In this document: piece by piece, positions 25,868-33,760 of the stretch | How the letters are laid out: each line of letters opens with the position of its first letter | Position numbering within the stretch: position 1 is the first letter of the stretch | Source of the DNA: Scalindua sp964344685 | Lineage (GTDB): Bacteria > Planctomycetota > Brocadiia > Brocadiales > Scalinduaceae | Direction of reading: 5' to 3' | Length of the DNA: 64,000 nucleotides | Assembly: GCA_964344685.1 (NCBI GenBank) | Contig: CAYFOK010000005.1 | Coordinates: 62,001 to 126,000 of the forward strand | Translations under genes and position numbers: made by a program | Notes under the pieces: generated by a model | Told to the model about the DNA's origin: nothing | Database searches by the model: none | Seen by the model: the letters and a program-made list of their open reading frames with translations, nothing else

Positions 25868-26494
25868 TTATTCTGATTGTTTTTGTTGACTACCAATTAT
25901 ATCTCCCGGATGAACTGCGATACCCAGGAATTTATTTTTATCATAGAACAAAGTGTGTTTATCGGATATCGGCCTATCTACACCGGAGGCAGGTATAAAA
26001 TGCGGTTTCCGATCAAAAGAGTTATATGCAGGAGCTTCTCTGACATCTGTAACTCCCAGACCTTGCCACTCTTTTTCCTGAATAATCCAGTAAAACCCTC
26101 CTGGCAGGTTGTCAAAGTATCTCCATTTTCCCGGAAATGCCCATGGATGCAAAACCTGGTAGTTTGGCAGTTCAGACAGATAAAGATGCTCAACTTCACT
26201 GTGTGATGGCATATCGGAGTGTGAGTTTTTTACCTCCAGGTATAAAGGTAGCCGCCAGTCTGTAAATTCAATTGTACCGACTTTTACTGACAATTGGTCC
26301 GCCCAGTTTACCGCGTCTTTATATTCAGGTGCATAGTAACTGAAATCATACCATGTGATATCGAGATCGATGTCATACACCAGATTATAACCAAAATTAT
26401 CAGCACCTCTATGTTCCAGATCAGCCTTAGCGGGTGCAGCCAGTGCAAAAATAACAATCAGAGTAATTAGAAAAAACAGTATCTTCATATTCAT
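25868..26494 (-). CDS. Exported DUF1566-related protein
   Basis: 208 residues with a signal peptide (FFLITLIVIFALAAPAKA). The mature part has LVYDIDLDITWYDFSYYAPE, DAVNWADQL, FTDWRLPLYL, EVEHLYLSELPNY and, late, the IAVHPGDI strand. The WADQL...DWRLP pattern is the DUF1566/Lcl-type core, related to but clearly different from the protein at 17.7-18.5 kb. Function unknown; many such proteins are surface-exposed. AGGAGGGTACTTATT precedes the ATG. Isolated gene. Confidence 0.7.
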   Translation of the reverse strand: MNMKILFFLITLIVIFALAAPAKADLEHRGADNFGYNLVYDIDLDITWYDFSYYAPEYKDAVNWADQLSVKVGTIEFTDWRLPLYLEVKNSHSDMPSHSEVEHLYLSELPNYQVLHPWAFPGKWRYFDNLPGGFYWIIQEKEWQGLGVTDVREAPAYNSFDRKPHFIPASGVDRPISDKHTLFYDKNKFLGIAVHPGDIIGSQQKQSE

Positions 26495-26719
26495 AATAAG
26501 TACCCTCCTTCTATTTAAAACAAATTTTTATAAAAATTTGATCCATATAAAGGAAATAAAGAACGGTATTATTGACATTGTATGAAAGAGCCCATGTATA
26601 CTTATGGATGAACAGAGGTTATCTATGCATGGCAATAGTACCATATGATACTTGTACATTCGTACTGTTATATGATAGACTATTTCTAAAATTGGATTAA
26701 TTTGATAAGGACAATTATT

Positions 26720-27070
26720 ATGATGCTTGAGCCATTTCTCAAAAAACTGCAGGAGTGTCCGGAAAAAGTTGAATTCAGTGATACCATGACAACTATAGAT
26801 TCACTGTATACTTTTACCCCAACGTCATTTCAGAACGGCAAGTTAATCAATGAAGCCGGTCAAAACTCAGGATCATGCAAAATCTTCTCATTTGCCCGTC
26901 TTCATAATTTAACACCGGAGAAAACACTGGCCTGTTTTGGAACTTACTATCGCAATGATGTATTACAACATCCTGATAGTAATGACCATCAGAATATTCG
27001 CAATTTTGTGAAAACAGGTTGGTCAGGAATTAAATTTGACAGTGATCCTTTGAAAGCAAAACCTGAATAG
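26720..27070 (+). CDS. HopJ-family small protein
   Basis: 116 residues matching the conserved HopJ (type III effector-like) family: FSDTMTTIDSLYTFTPTSFQ, INEAGQNSGSCKIFSFARLH, LACFGTYYRNDVLQHP and HQNIRNFVKTGWSGIKFD. Despite the family name, most members are in free-living bacteria with no type III system, and nothing here suggests secretion. Function unknown. AAGGAC lies 8 bases before the ATG at 26720; the frame is open to a TTG at 26702. Confidence 0.85.
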   Translation: MMLEPFLKKLQECPEKVEFSDTMTTIDSLYTFTPTSFQNGKLINEAGQNSGSCKIFSFARLHNLTPEKTLACFGTYYRNDVLQHPDSNDHQNIRNFVKTGWSGIKFDSDPLKAKPE

Positions 27071-27171
27071 ATAAATAATATATTGGGTAAATCCGGGTAC
27101 ACGGTATTGTAACACTCACATTAAACCTTTAGTTAATTTAGTAGTCCTGAAAATACACAGGTATTGTCAAC

Positions 27172-28029
27172 ATGAGTACCACGACAAAAGAAAAGGCGGA
27201 ACACTCGGTAGAACAAAAAAGCAGTAGTGACTGGCGGGGAGTTTTGTATGAGATTATTTTCAAAGCAGATACAATTGCCGGTAAATCCTTTGATATTGTC
27301 TTGATCGTTATTATTGCTTTAAGTGTGATAACGGTAATCGTTAACACTGTAGATACGATCGAGCTGCAGTATGGTAACATCCTGCGTATAGCAGAATGGG
27401 CATATACCATAATTTTTACTATTGAGTATATCTTGAGATTAATCTGCTGCAGAAAACCAGTTGCCTACGCTCGTAGTTTCTTTGGAATTGTTGATTTTTT
27501 CTCTATTATCCCAACTTATATCAGTGTCTTTCTTCCAAGCAGTTATGTATTGGTTGTAATACGGGTTCTCAGAGTACTCCGGATCTTTCGAGTACTTAAA
27601 CTCGTCAAGTATATCGGTGAATCTGATTTATTAATAGATGCTTTACGGTCCAGCCGACGAAAAATTACCGTGTTCCTGTTTTCCGTTATTACCATTGTTA
27701 TCATATTTGGTTCTGTAATGTATATCGTAGAATCTCCTGAAAATGGTTTTACCAATATACCGCAAAGTATTTATTGGGCCGTCGTAACTCTCACAACAGT
27801 AGGCTATGGAGACATAACACCTCAGACACATATAGGAAAAGTAATATCAATGATAATAATGGTTATGGGATATGGAATTCTTGCTGTACCAACTGGTATT
27901 GTCACTGCGGAAATGACAAAAGCCATGGGACATCACAACAAGGTTTCTACAAATGTCTGTGAAGGATGTGGTTACAGATGGCATGATGATGATGCACATT
28001 ATTGTAAACATTGTGGTAACTCTTTATAA
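27172..28029 (+). CDS. Kv-type voltage-gated potassium channel with C-terminal zinc ribbon
   Basis: 285 residues in the six-helix channel plan: S1 (DIVLIVIIALSVITVIVNTV), S2 (AYTIIFTIEYILRLICC), S3 (FFGIVDFFSIIPTYI), S4 with regularly spaced arginines (VIRVLRVLRIFRVLKLVKYI at about 129-148), S5, a pore with selectivity filter TVGYGD at 209-214, and S6 (VISMIIMVMGYGILAVPTGI). After S6, a short linker leads to a ribbon with C263-x2-C266...C278-x2-C281 (NVCEGCGYRWHDDDAHYCKH), probably a zinc site. The ATG at 27172 lacks a strong ribosome site. 19 bases before the next gene. Confidence 0.9.
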   Translation: MSTTTKEKAEHSVEQKSSSDWRGVLYEIIFKADTIAGKSFDIVLIVIIALSVITVIVNTVDTIELQYGNILRIAEWAYTIIFTIEYILRLICCRKPVAYARSFFGIVDFFSIIPTYISVFLPSSYVLVVIRVLRVLRIFRVLKLVKYIGESDLLIDALRSSRRKITVFLFSVITIVIIFGSVMYIVESPENGFTNIPQSIYWAVVTLTTVGYGDITPQTHIGKVISMIIMVMGYGILAVPTGIVTAEMTKAMGHHNKVSTNVCEGCGYRWHDDDAHYCKHCGNSL

Positions 28030-28048
28030 TAAGCGGGGGGGGATAAGT

Positions 28049-28480
28049 ATGGTGAATAAAAAAGGGAAATTTCAACTGATAGTTGAGAGGTTAAGATTTG
28101 AAGAGTTTAAGCTTATATGGATAATTATAGCGATTGGAACTGTCTTTTATATTGGCGTTGTAATGAATCAAATAGAGACTGCTGCTAAAATAGATCCAAC
28201 GAAAGATGTTTACCTTTTCCTTCACGGAAGAGACGATCTACAGGATAAGGCTGAAGCTATCCTGACTACACTTGGATTTCAAAAAGAAAACATTATTGTG
28301 GCTTCTTCAAAAAATATTGGAGCACCCGGCGAGTATATGGCGATGCTCTGGCGGCCGCCTAGGCCTGATCAAATAAAGATTCAGCAGATAACAGAGGTTA
28401 AGGATGTAGAACCTGATAAAATGTTTGGGCTTTGGAAAGGTGTATTAAAAAAGGATATTGATTATTTTGTCCTTAAATAG
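28049..28480 (+). CDS. Small membrane-anchored protein downstream of the potassium channel
   Basis: 143 residues, not recognised. One transmembrane segment near the N-terminus (LIWIIIAIGTVFYIGVVMNQ) is followed by a soluble part: VYLFLHGRDDLQDKAEAILT, TLGFQKENIIVASSKNIGAP, GEYMAMLWRPPRPDQIKI, and KMFGLWKGVLKKDIDYFVLK. I place the start at ATG 28049, just after a G-rich stretch, since the longer frame (from 27953) overlaps the channel gene. Its position 19 bases after the channel suggests cotranscription and perhaps an accessory role; that is inference. Confidence 0.55.
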   Translation: MVNKKGKFQLIVERLRFEEFKLIWIIIAIGTVFYIGVVMNQIETAAKIDPTKDVYLFLHGRDDLQDKAEAILTTLGFQKENIIVASSKNIGAPGEYMAMLWRPPRPDQIKIQQITEVKDVEPDKMFGLWKGVLKKDIDYFVLK

Positions 28481-28506
28481 TCAATTCTGATATTTTCTCA
28501 ACTAAC

Positions 28507-28574
28507 CACTAATATGGCTCAAGATCATCATATGAGATTGGCCAATATACAAGGTTAGCTCCTTAGATAGGACC
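28507..28574 (-). pseudogene. Fragment of a GMC oxidoreductase gene
   Basis: About 64 bases match 30562-30625 of the intact GMC gene (about 83 percent by eye). On the minus strand the fragment reads GPI-stop-GANLVYWPISYDDLEPY, against GPIDGANITDWPISYDDLEPY in the intact protein. The in-frame stop and the loss of similarity on both sides mark it as a remnant. Confidence 0.75.
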
Positions 28575-28594
28575 GTCAGAATATGTTCATTACT

Positions 28595-28876
28595 TCACCA
28601 TGCCACTATCCTCTTGTCATCTATATACCTGTCTTTAACCTTCTGTCTAAGACTTACATGATACATGGCCTCTTGATGCAAGTTGCTTATCTTCGTCTCC
28701 TGTATTAGAGTAGGTATCCTTTCGGTAATAAAAGATAGAGTACCTGCGATAATAACACATACAAGAAAGACTGATATGTACATTTTTATCTCTTTATTTC
28801 TTTTTCTTTTTCTTTTCCAACCCACCCGACTACTAAGCTTCGAATGCTTCCAGACTTTTTTCCTACGTTTTTCCAC
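28595..28876 (-). CDS. Small possible membrane protein, unknown
   Basis: 93 residues from a GTG. A very basic N-terminus (KRKRKRNKEIKMY) leads into one hydrophobic helix (ISVFLVCVIIAGTLSFI) and a short polar tail with HQEAMYHVSLRQKVKDRYID. No family recognised. A weak AAGAAAG precedes the GTG. It abuts the GMC remnant and may be real or chance; the positively charged segment before the helix gives a plausible membrane topology. Confidence 0.35.
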   Translation of the reverse strand: MEKRRKKVWKHSKLSSRVGWKRKRKRNKEIKMYISVFLVCVIIAGTLSFITERIPTLIQETKISNLHQEAMYHVSLRQKVKDRYIDDKRIVAW

Positions 28877-29299
28877 TTTAACACTTTCTTGTTAAAAAAA
28901 ATGTAAATGATCAGGATATTTGTATTATTTTTTTAGAATCTGAATTAACAATATGATAGTTCCTGCCTTAATCAACGATTTCCGATTATTTGTAAAATAG
29001 AAAAACAATATTCTAGTTGTGATTTTTGTTAATCTATCTTACAACGCAAATCCCCCCTTGCCAGGCAGTAATTGTTTCACTCCTCTTCTATAAAGACAAT
29101 ATGTATATCGGCAATATTGCCAATAAATTTAGTAGTTTAATATATATCGATTAGGGCATGCGGTGATTTTATTACATAAGGGTCAATTGGCATGATAGTT
29201 ACAAGTCATGTATTTGAAGTAAGAAAGTATAAAAACTTACGGCTGGAAAGGGTTGCTGCAGGTGTGTCCATTCAAATTAGAAATCAGCTGATTTTTCAG
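28877..29299. other. Intergenic region, no gene recognised
   Basis: 423 bases of AT-rich DNA upstream of the small ORF and downstream of the GMC operon. It contains a perfect 12-base palindrome GGCAATATTGCC (29110-29121) and, near 29280, an AAATCAGCTGATTT palindrome whose core recurs at 32335 near the asnS end. No RNA gene or promoter can be supported. Confidence 0.4.
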
Positions 29300-30982
29300 C
29301 TATCCACCCAGGTGTTCAACAATCTTATCTGCCACTCGAAATGCGTTTGCGTAAATTGTCCAGGTATACGGAACGCTTCCGCCTGTAGGCATAAAGCTAC
29401 CATCGGTAACGTAAAGATTTTCAACATCATGTGCACGGCAGTCCGGATCGAGAACAGATTTATCTGGATCTGTTCCAAACCGGCAGCCGCCTGCTACCAG
29501 GTTTGCCGGTGCGTTACCGCTGACACTGGAATGAATGTTTGTCAAACCCATTGCTCTTAACACATTGTCCGCTTTTTCAGCCAGATAATTGCCTACCTTG
29601 ATATCGTGTGAGTGATATCCAACCCTTACCCTCGACACGGCAGTCCCCCACTTATCCTTAACCTGTGTATCCAGGGCAACAAAGCAGTTATCTGTCGGCA
29701 GCCAGTCACAGAATGTTTCGTATTTAATATGACGCTTTGTTGTAAAGTACGATTTCATTGCCTGTTTAAGATCCTTGCCCCATATAAGCTTGCCGTCTCC
29801 ATCCCATTTCTGATCTATTGCCTTTGCAATAGGGCCCGGATGTTCAAGAAGAAAGTCAATAGTTCCCCCCTTCTTTCTCCCCCCCCACTCAGGCTCATTA
29901 ATATAGTACCAATCCTGCAGTCCACGGTTAACAAACCGTCCCTGATACTTCAATGACTCTACCTTATCCTTATCAAGATTTTCATAAAGAAAATCTCCAC
30001 CTCCAGTACCTCCGGCAGAAAAGATCAGGTTCCTGCCAACCTGACCGCTATTGTTTGCAAGACCGTTTTTGTGACGAGGTCCAGTGGAGCTCAGAAGCAG
30101 ACGTGAAGTTTCTATTGCCTGACACGCAACAACAAAAATTCTGGCATCCACCTGCTGTGTTCTGCCTGACCTGTCATAATATTCAGCAGCTATCAAATTG
30201 CCCTTGGAATTACTTTTAAGTTTGTAAACCTTGGAATGAGGCCTGATTTCGCAGTGTCCGGATTTAAGAGCAGGGTTCAATAATGCCGCACGAGAACTTC
30301 CTTTAGCGCCTGTCGCACAACCATAGCTGCCACACCATCCTGAATAGCCGCAACTCTGCCGCATATTGTTCATGCTCGATAGAATTGCACGTGGTGTAGG
30401 CAAAGGATGCAATCCTAAATTGTTACATGTATCATCAAACCATCCTGAAAACGGATGTTCAAGTGTAGGAGGATATGGAAAATCACTGGTAGAGCGCGGT
30501 TCAAGATTTGGATGCTTTACTACACGACCGGATACTCCAACTGTGGATTCTACCTTAGTGTAATAAGGTTCAAGATCATCATATGAGATCGGCCAATCTG
30601 TAATATTAGCTCCATCGATAGGACCAAAAGCTGAAAGTAACCGGAAATCATCCGGCTTCAGCCTGAAAAAGAAACCACTCATGAAATTCGAGGAGCCACC
30701 TACGCAGTTTCCGCGCCAAAAGCTTATCCCTGAATCATATGTAGACTGACTTGTCCATCCACCATGTCCATCCGGTTTCTCTATCACATGCTGTTCATCT
30801 ATTAATTTGGGAGAGTAAGCACCGTACCTGAAAGCAAGTTCATCTTTATAAAAATCCTTTTCCTCAAACCACGGCCCTTTTTCAAGAATAACTACAGAGT
30901 ATCCTGCCTCAGCTAAAGTCAGTGCTACAGGGCCTGCCCCGGCACCACTCCCAATAATACATACGTCAAAATCAGTACTCAT
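29300..30982 (-). CDS. GMC-family FAD oxidoreductase (gluconate 2-dehydrogenase large-subunit-like)
   Basis: 560 residues. N-terminal FAD site FDVCIIGSGAGAGPVALTLA with VVILEKGPWF; GGSSNFMSGFFFR as the GMC signature; YGCATGAKGSSRAALLNPAL; LVAGGCRFGTDPDKSVLDP; NLYVTDGSFMPTGGSVPYTW near the C-terminus, with the dinucleotide-side residues before DKIVEHLGG. Such proteins oxidise sugar-type alcohols, passing electrons to a partner. The ATG overlaps the stop of the subunit-3-like gene by 4 bases (ATGA), so translation is coupled. The cytochrome c subunit normally in this complex is not adjacent. No signal peptide of its own, consistent with export in complex with the Tat-bearing partner. Confidence 0.9.
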   Translation of the reverse strand: MSTDFDVCIIGSGAGAGPVALTLAEAGYSVVILEKGPWFEEKDFYKDELAFRYGAYSPKLIDEQHVIEKPDGHGGWTSQSTYDSGISFWRGNCVGGSSNFMSGFFFRLKPDDFRLLSAFGPIDGANITDWPISYDDLEPYYTKVESTVGVSGRVVKHPNLEPRSTSDFPYPPTLEHPFSGWFDDTCNNLGLHPLPTPRAILSSMNNMRQSCGYSGWCGSYGCATGAKGSSRAALLNPALKSGHCEIRPHSKVYKLKSNSKGNLIAAEYYDRSGRTQQVDARIFVVACQAIETSRLLLSSTGPRHKNGLANNSGQVGRNLIFSAGGTGGGDFLYENLDKDKVESLKYQGRFVNRGLQDWYYINEPEWGGRKKGGTIDFLLEHPGPIAKAIDQKWDGDGKLIWGKDLKQAMKSYFTTKRHIKYETFCDWLPTDNCFVALDTQVKDKWGTAVSRVRVGYHSHDIKVGNYLAEKADNVLRAMGLTNIHSSVSGNAPANLVAGGCRFGTDPDKSVLDPDCRAHDVENLYVTDGSFMPTGGSVPYTWTIYANAFRVADKIVEHLGG

Positions 30983-31524
30983 ACTCTTCGTAAGTTCCAG
31001 TAGCGTTTATGCTTAGGCGGACGGGGAAACCCCGGATGATGATTCAGCCACTTCCATCCAATGCCGGCAGGATTACCGCCATATACAGGATCACCTAAAA
31101 AAGCTTCAAAAATATAAGTAAGCAGTTTAGAAATCCATCTCCTGCCCGCTTTACTCTCTTCAATTTGATGAAGCAGTTCAACACGCTGTATATATGATAA
31201 TTGAGTAAAAATAACTTCATGCTTTTCAAGTGAGAGGTCATTCAGCCATTTAACACCATTCAGAATAAATTCCTTTTCTCCCTGATCTATTGCCGGGTTT
31301 GAAATAACATTATGTAAATATGTTATTGCATTTATCTCTTTTGCCCCAGGTGAATCTGTCTCTGATGGAAATAGATGATTCTGAACAACGCTAATAGTCG
31401 CCCAGGGATCTTTGAGTTGGTTTGAAGGAGTTTTTTTTGCCGCACGTACTATGAACGGGGGTAATGAAAGTGTGGCAAAAAAACCTGTCACACGTAGAAG
31501 GAATGTACGTCTGCTTATAAACAT
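30979..31524 (-). CDS. Gluconate 2-dehydrogenase subunit 3-like protein with Tat-type signal
   Basis: 181 residues. The N-terminus MFISRRTFLLRVTGFFATLS is a twin-arginine-type signal (SRRTFLL), consistent with carrying the folded complex out. The rest fits the subunit-3 family: VVQNHLFPSETDSPGAKEIN, AITYLHNVISNPAIDQ, LLHQIEESKAGRRWISKL and FLGDPVYGGNPAGIGWKWLN. It chaperones and exports the large FAD subunit in characterised systems. First of a two-gene unit with the GMC gene. Confidence 0.85.
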   Translation of the reverse strand: MFISRRTFLLRVTGFFATLSLPPFIVRAAKKTPSNQLKDPWATISVVQNHLFPSETDSPGAKEINAITYLHNVISNPAIDQGEKEFILNGVKWLNDLSLEKHEVIFTQLSYIQRVELLHQIEESKAGRRWISKLLTYIFEAFLGDPVYGGNPAGIGWKWLNHHPGFPRPPKHKRYWNLRRV

Positions 31525-31562
31525 TATTAACGTTTTTGAATTTGAAGTTTGTGCTTATTACT

Positions 31563-31620
31563 GACCACACTTCGACTCCGCTCAGTGTGACATCATTCCG
31601 AGCAGAGCCGAAGAATCTAT
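31563..31620. repeat. Imperfect-palindrome dispersed repeat (CTTCGACTCCGCTC...GAGCAGAGCCGAAG)
   Basis: The arms cttcgactccgctc and gagcagagccgaag are reverse-complementary at about 12 of 14 positions, separated by agtgtgacatcattcc. The word CTTCGACTCCGCTCAGTGTGACA recurs widely in unrelated bacterial genomes as a dispersed intergenic repeat (general knowledge). Here it sits between the EGKCGG-peptide gene and the GMC operon and could fold into a hairpin in RNA. Confidence 0.65.
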
Positions 31621-31660
31621 TTACATTCTACTATCAAAAATTAAATAAGGTGAATACGTT

Positions 31661-32050
31661 TTAACCTCCGCATTTGCCTTCACCACCGCATTTACCTTCA
31701 CCTCCGCATTTGCCTTCACCACCGCATTTGCCTTCACCGCCGCATTTATGTTCACCTTTTTTATCGTGATCGCTGTGCTCTCCACCACCGCATTTTCCTT
31801 CACCACCACACTTTCCTTCACCGCCGCATTTATGTTCACCTTTTTTATCGTGATCGCTGTGCTCTCCGCCACCGCATTTTCCTTCGCCGCCACATTTTCC
31901 TTCGCCGCATCCAACTAATTTAACGATACCGTCAGAATCATTGATAGCAAATGGATTGACTTCAGCAGTAACCGTAGAAACTATAGAAAAGCCAAAAATA
32001 AATACAGCACAAAAGATCGCCAGAAAAATTCTTTTTGTATTTAAAACCAT
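31661..32050 (-). CDS. Secreted EGKCGG-repeat peptide, HvfA-like metallophore precursor candidate
   Basis: 129 residues. A signal peptide (IFLAIFCAVFIFGFSIVSTV, then TAEV) and a short leader (NPFAINDSDGIVKLVGCG) precede a C-terminal region of repeated EGKCGG units: eight EGKCGG and two EHKCGG, with two identical EHSDHDKKG His/Asp segments between blocks. A 28-residue (84-base) larger duplication is visible. Cys-containing EGKCG motifs after a signal peptide are the hallmark of HvfA-type RiPP precursors, in which an MNIO (DUF692) enzyme with its partner converts the Cys to copper-binding oxazolone/thioamide groups. No DUF692 gene lies within the window. AAGGGGCACGTT precedes the ATG. Confidence 0.7.
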   Translation of the reverse strand: MVLNTKRIFLAIFCAVFIFGFSIVSTVTAEVNPFAINDSDGIVKLVGCGEGKCGGEGKCGGGEHSDHDKKGEHKCGGEGKCGGEGKCGGGEHSDHDKKGEHKCGGEGKCGGEGKCGGEGKCGGEGKCGG

Positions 32051-32329
32051 AACGTGCCCCTTCTTACAATATTAACTATAATTATAAATTACGTTAAAGA
32101 TATTATAATGATATTACCATACCATACATATATCCAGCAGAAATTGTTCCTTTATTCATTTTAAAGACAATACGTAAATGAATAATATTCCCTGAAAATG
32201 TCACATTCAAATGTTTTACAATTAAAGCGTAAAGTGGGATTCTGTTCTAACAGCCGTACGAAGTATGACTTAAAATTCAGGCCCATGCGATAAGATATCA
32301 TAAAAAATAGTGCTGATGGTGTATTCACG

Positions 32330-33739
32330 TTAGAAATCAGCTGATCTAGGTGTACGGGGAAATGGAATTACATCACGAATATTTTCCATACCGGTAATGA
32401 ACTGCACCAGACGTTCAAAACCCAGCCCAAAACCGGCATGTGGTACATTTCCAAATTTTCTCAGATCACGGTACCACCAGTATGGCTCCAGTTCCATTCC
32501 CTGTTCCTTAATACGGGAATCAAGTTTCTGCAGATTGTCTTCTCTCTGCGATCCACCGATTATTTCGCCAATTCTTGGAACAAGAACGTCCATAGCTGCA
32601 ACTGTCTTACCGTCGTCATTCTGCTTCATGTAAAAAGCCTTAATTTCCTTTGGATAATCGGTGACGATTATCGGTTTCTTAAATTCATGTTCGGTCAGAA
32701 AACGTTCATGCTCTGTCTGCAGATCGCTGCCCCAGTTCGTCTCATATTCAAATTTTTTCCCTGATTTATTTAATATGTCAATAGCATCTGTGTAGCTCAA
32801 ACGGACAAACTCGCTCTCATTGACGTGGGTGAGTGTCTGCAGAATAGTTTTGTCAATACGTTTATTAAAGAAATCCATGTCCTCAGCACACTCATTAAGA
32901 ACGGTGGTAATCAGATACTTTAAATACTCCTCGGCCAGATCAGCATCATCAGCAAGATCTGCGAAAGCCATCTCAGGCTCTATCATCCAGAACTCTGCCA
33001 GATGGCGGGAAGTATTGGAATTTTCAGCCCGAAAGGTAGGCCCAAAGGTGTATGCATTGCTAAGACCACATGCAAAACATTCTACACTCAACTGCCCGCT
33101 CACCGTCAGGAAAGACTCCTTACCGAAAAAGTCCTGATTGAAATCGACCTCTCCTTCACTTCTGGGTATAGCGGCAGGGTCAAGTGTAGTAACCCTGAAC
33201 ATCTCACCTGCGCCCTCACAATCGCTGGCAGTTATAATCGGAGTATTAATGTAGTAAAAGCCACGCTCCTGAAAAAAATCGTGTGTAGATTTGGCCAATT
33301 TATTTCTTACACGGGTAACTGCCCCAAATGTGTTTGTCCTGACCCTGATGTGAGCAATCTCCCTCAAGCGTTCAAAGGAAACACGCTGCTTGCCGACTGC
33401 ATATTCATCCGGATCGCAGAATCCGTATACCTTTACTTCACTGGCTTTAACCTCAACACTCTGACCTCCGCCCTGAGACTTAACCAGCACCCCTCTAACA
33501 GAAATTGAACTTCCGGGAAAAAGCTTGATAACATCGTCCTGGTAGTTATCCAGATCTGCATCTACAATTATCTGAAGATTTCTGAAGCAGCTGCCGTCAT
33601 TAAGTTCAATGAATGAGAACCCCCCTTTTGAGTCACGTCTTGTCCTGACCCAGCCTTTAACCTGTATCTCCTTGTCAATATCCTTCCCTTCAAGCACTTC
33701 GGCCACATAGGTTCTTTTCATTGCTCCAGTCTTCTCCAT
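32330..33739 (-). CDS. asnS: Asparaginyl-tRNA synthetase
   Basis: 469 residues. An N-terminal OB-fold anticodon-binding domain (EIQVKGWVRTRRDSKGGFSF, IELNDGS) is followed by the class IIb catalytic core: motif 1 region ITASDCEGAGEMF, motif 2 TFRAENSNTSRHLAEFWMIE, and motif 3 GFGLGFERLVQFITGMENIR. The C-terminal FPRTPRSADF is a typical AsnS end. Start codons at 33739 and at 33721 (MKRTYVAEV) are both possible. The gene begins a unit with cobD upstream on the same strand (21-base gap). Confidence 0.97.
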   Translation of the reverse strand: MEKTGAMKRTYVAEVLEGKDIDKEIQVKGWVRTRRDSKGGFSFIELNDGSCFRNLQIIVDADLDNYQDDVIKLFPGSSISVRGVLVKSQGGGQSVEVKASEVKVYGFCDPDEYAVGKQRVSFERLREIAHIRVRTNTFGAVTRVRNKLAKSTHDFFQERGFYYINTPIITASDCEGAGEMFRVTTLDPAAIPRSEGEVDFNQDFFGKESFLTVSGQLSVECFACGLSNAYTFGPTFRAENSNTSRHLAEFWMIEPEMAFADLADDADLAEEYLKYLITTVLNECAEDMDFFNKRIDKTILQTLTHVNESEFVRLSYTDAIDILNKSGKKFEYETNWGSDLQTEHERFLTEHEFKKPIIVTDYPKEIKAFYMKQNDDGKTVAAMDVLVPRIGEIIGGSQREDNLQKLDSRIKEQGMELEPYWWYRDLRKFGNVPHAGFGLGFERLVQFITGMENIRDVIPFPRTPRSADF

Positions 33740-33760
33740 AATAAAATGTATTTACATTTC

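Noticed and set aside
26720..27070. Calling the HopJ-family protein a type III effector
   Set aside because: No type III secretion genes are nearby and the family is widespread in non-pathogens, so the name is only historical.
27953..28048. Longer start for the protein after the potassium channel
   Set aside because: This would overlap the channel's zinc-ribbon codons and give a Met-rich N-terminus. The ATG at 28049 follows a G-rich ribosome site.
29110..29121. GGCAATATTGCC palindrome as an operator
   Set aside because: One copy only, with no regulator or promoter relation that I can support.
29192..29560. Plus-strand frame of 122 residues at the GMC gene end
   Set aside because: It is a shadow of the GMC oxidoreductase coding sequence on the other strand.
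31621..31914. A second minus-strand frame (97 residues) over the EGKCGG gene, rich in Ala/Asn/Val repeats
   Set aside because: It is a different reading of the same 18-base repeats. The signal-peptide-bearing frame with Cys motifs is a better coding candidate.
31661..31915. Tandem 18-base units taken as a CRISPR array
   Set aside because: There are no unique spacers between repeats, the units are coding in frame, and no cas gene is present.
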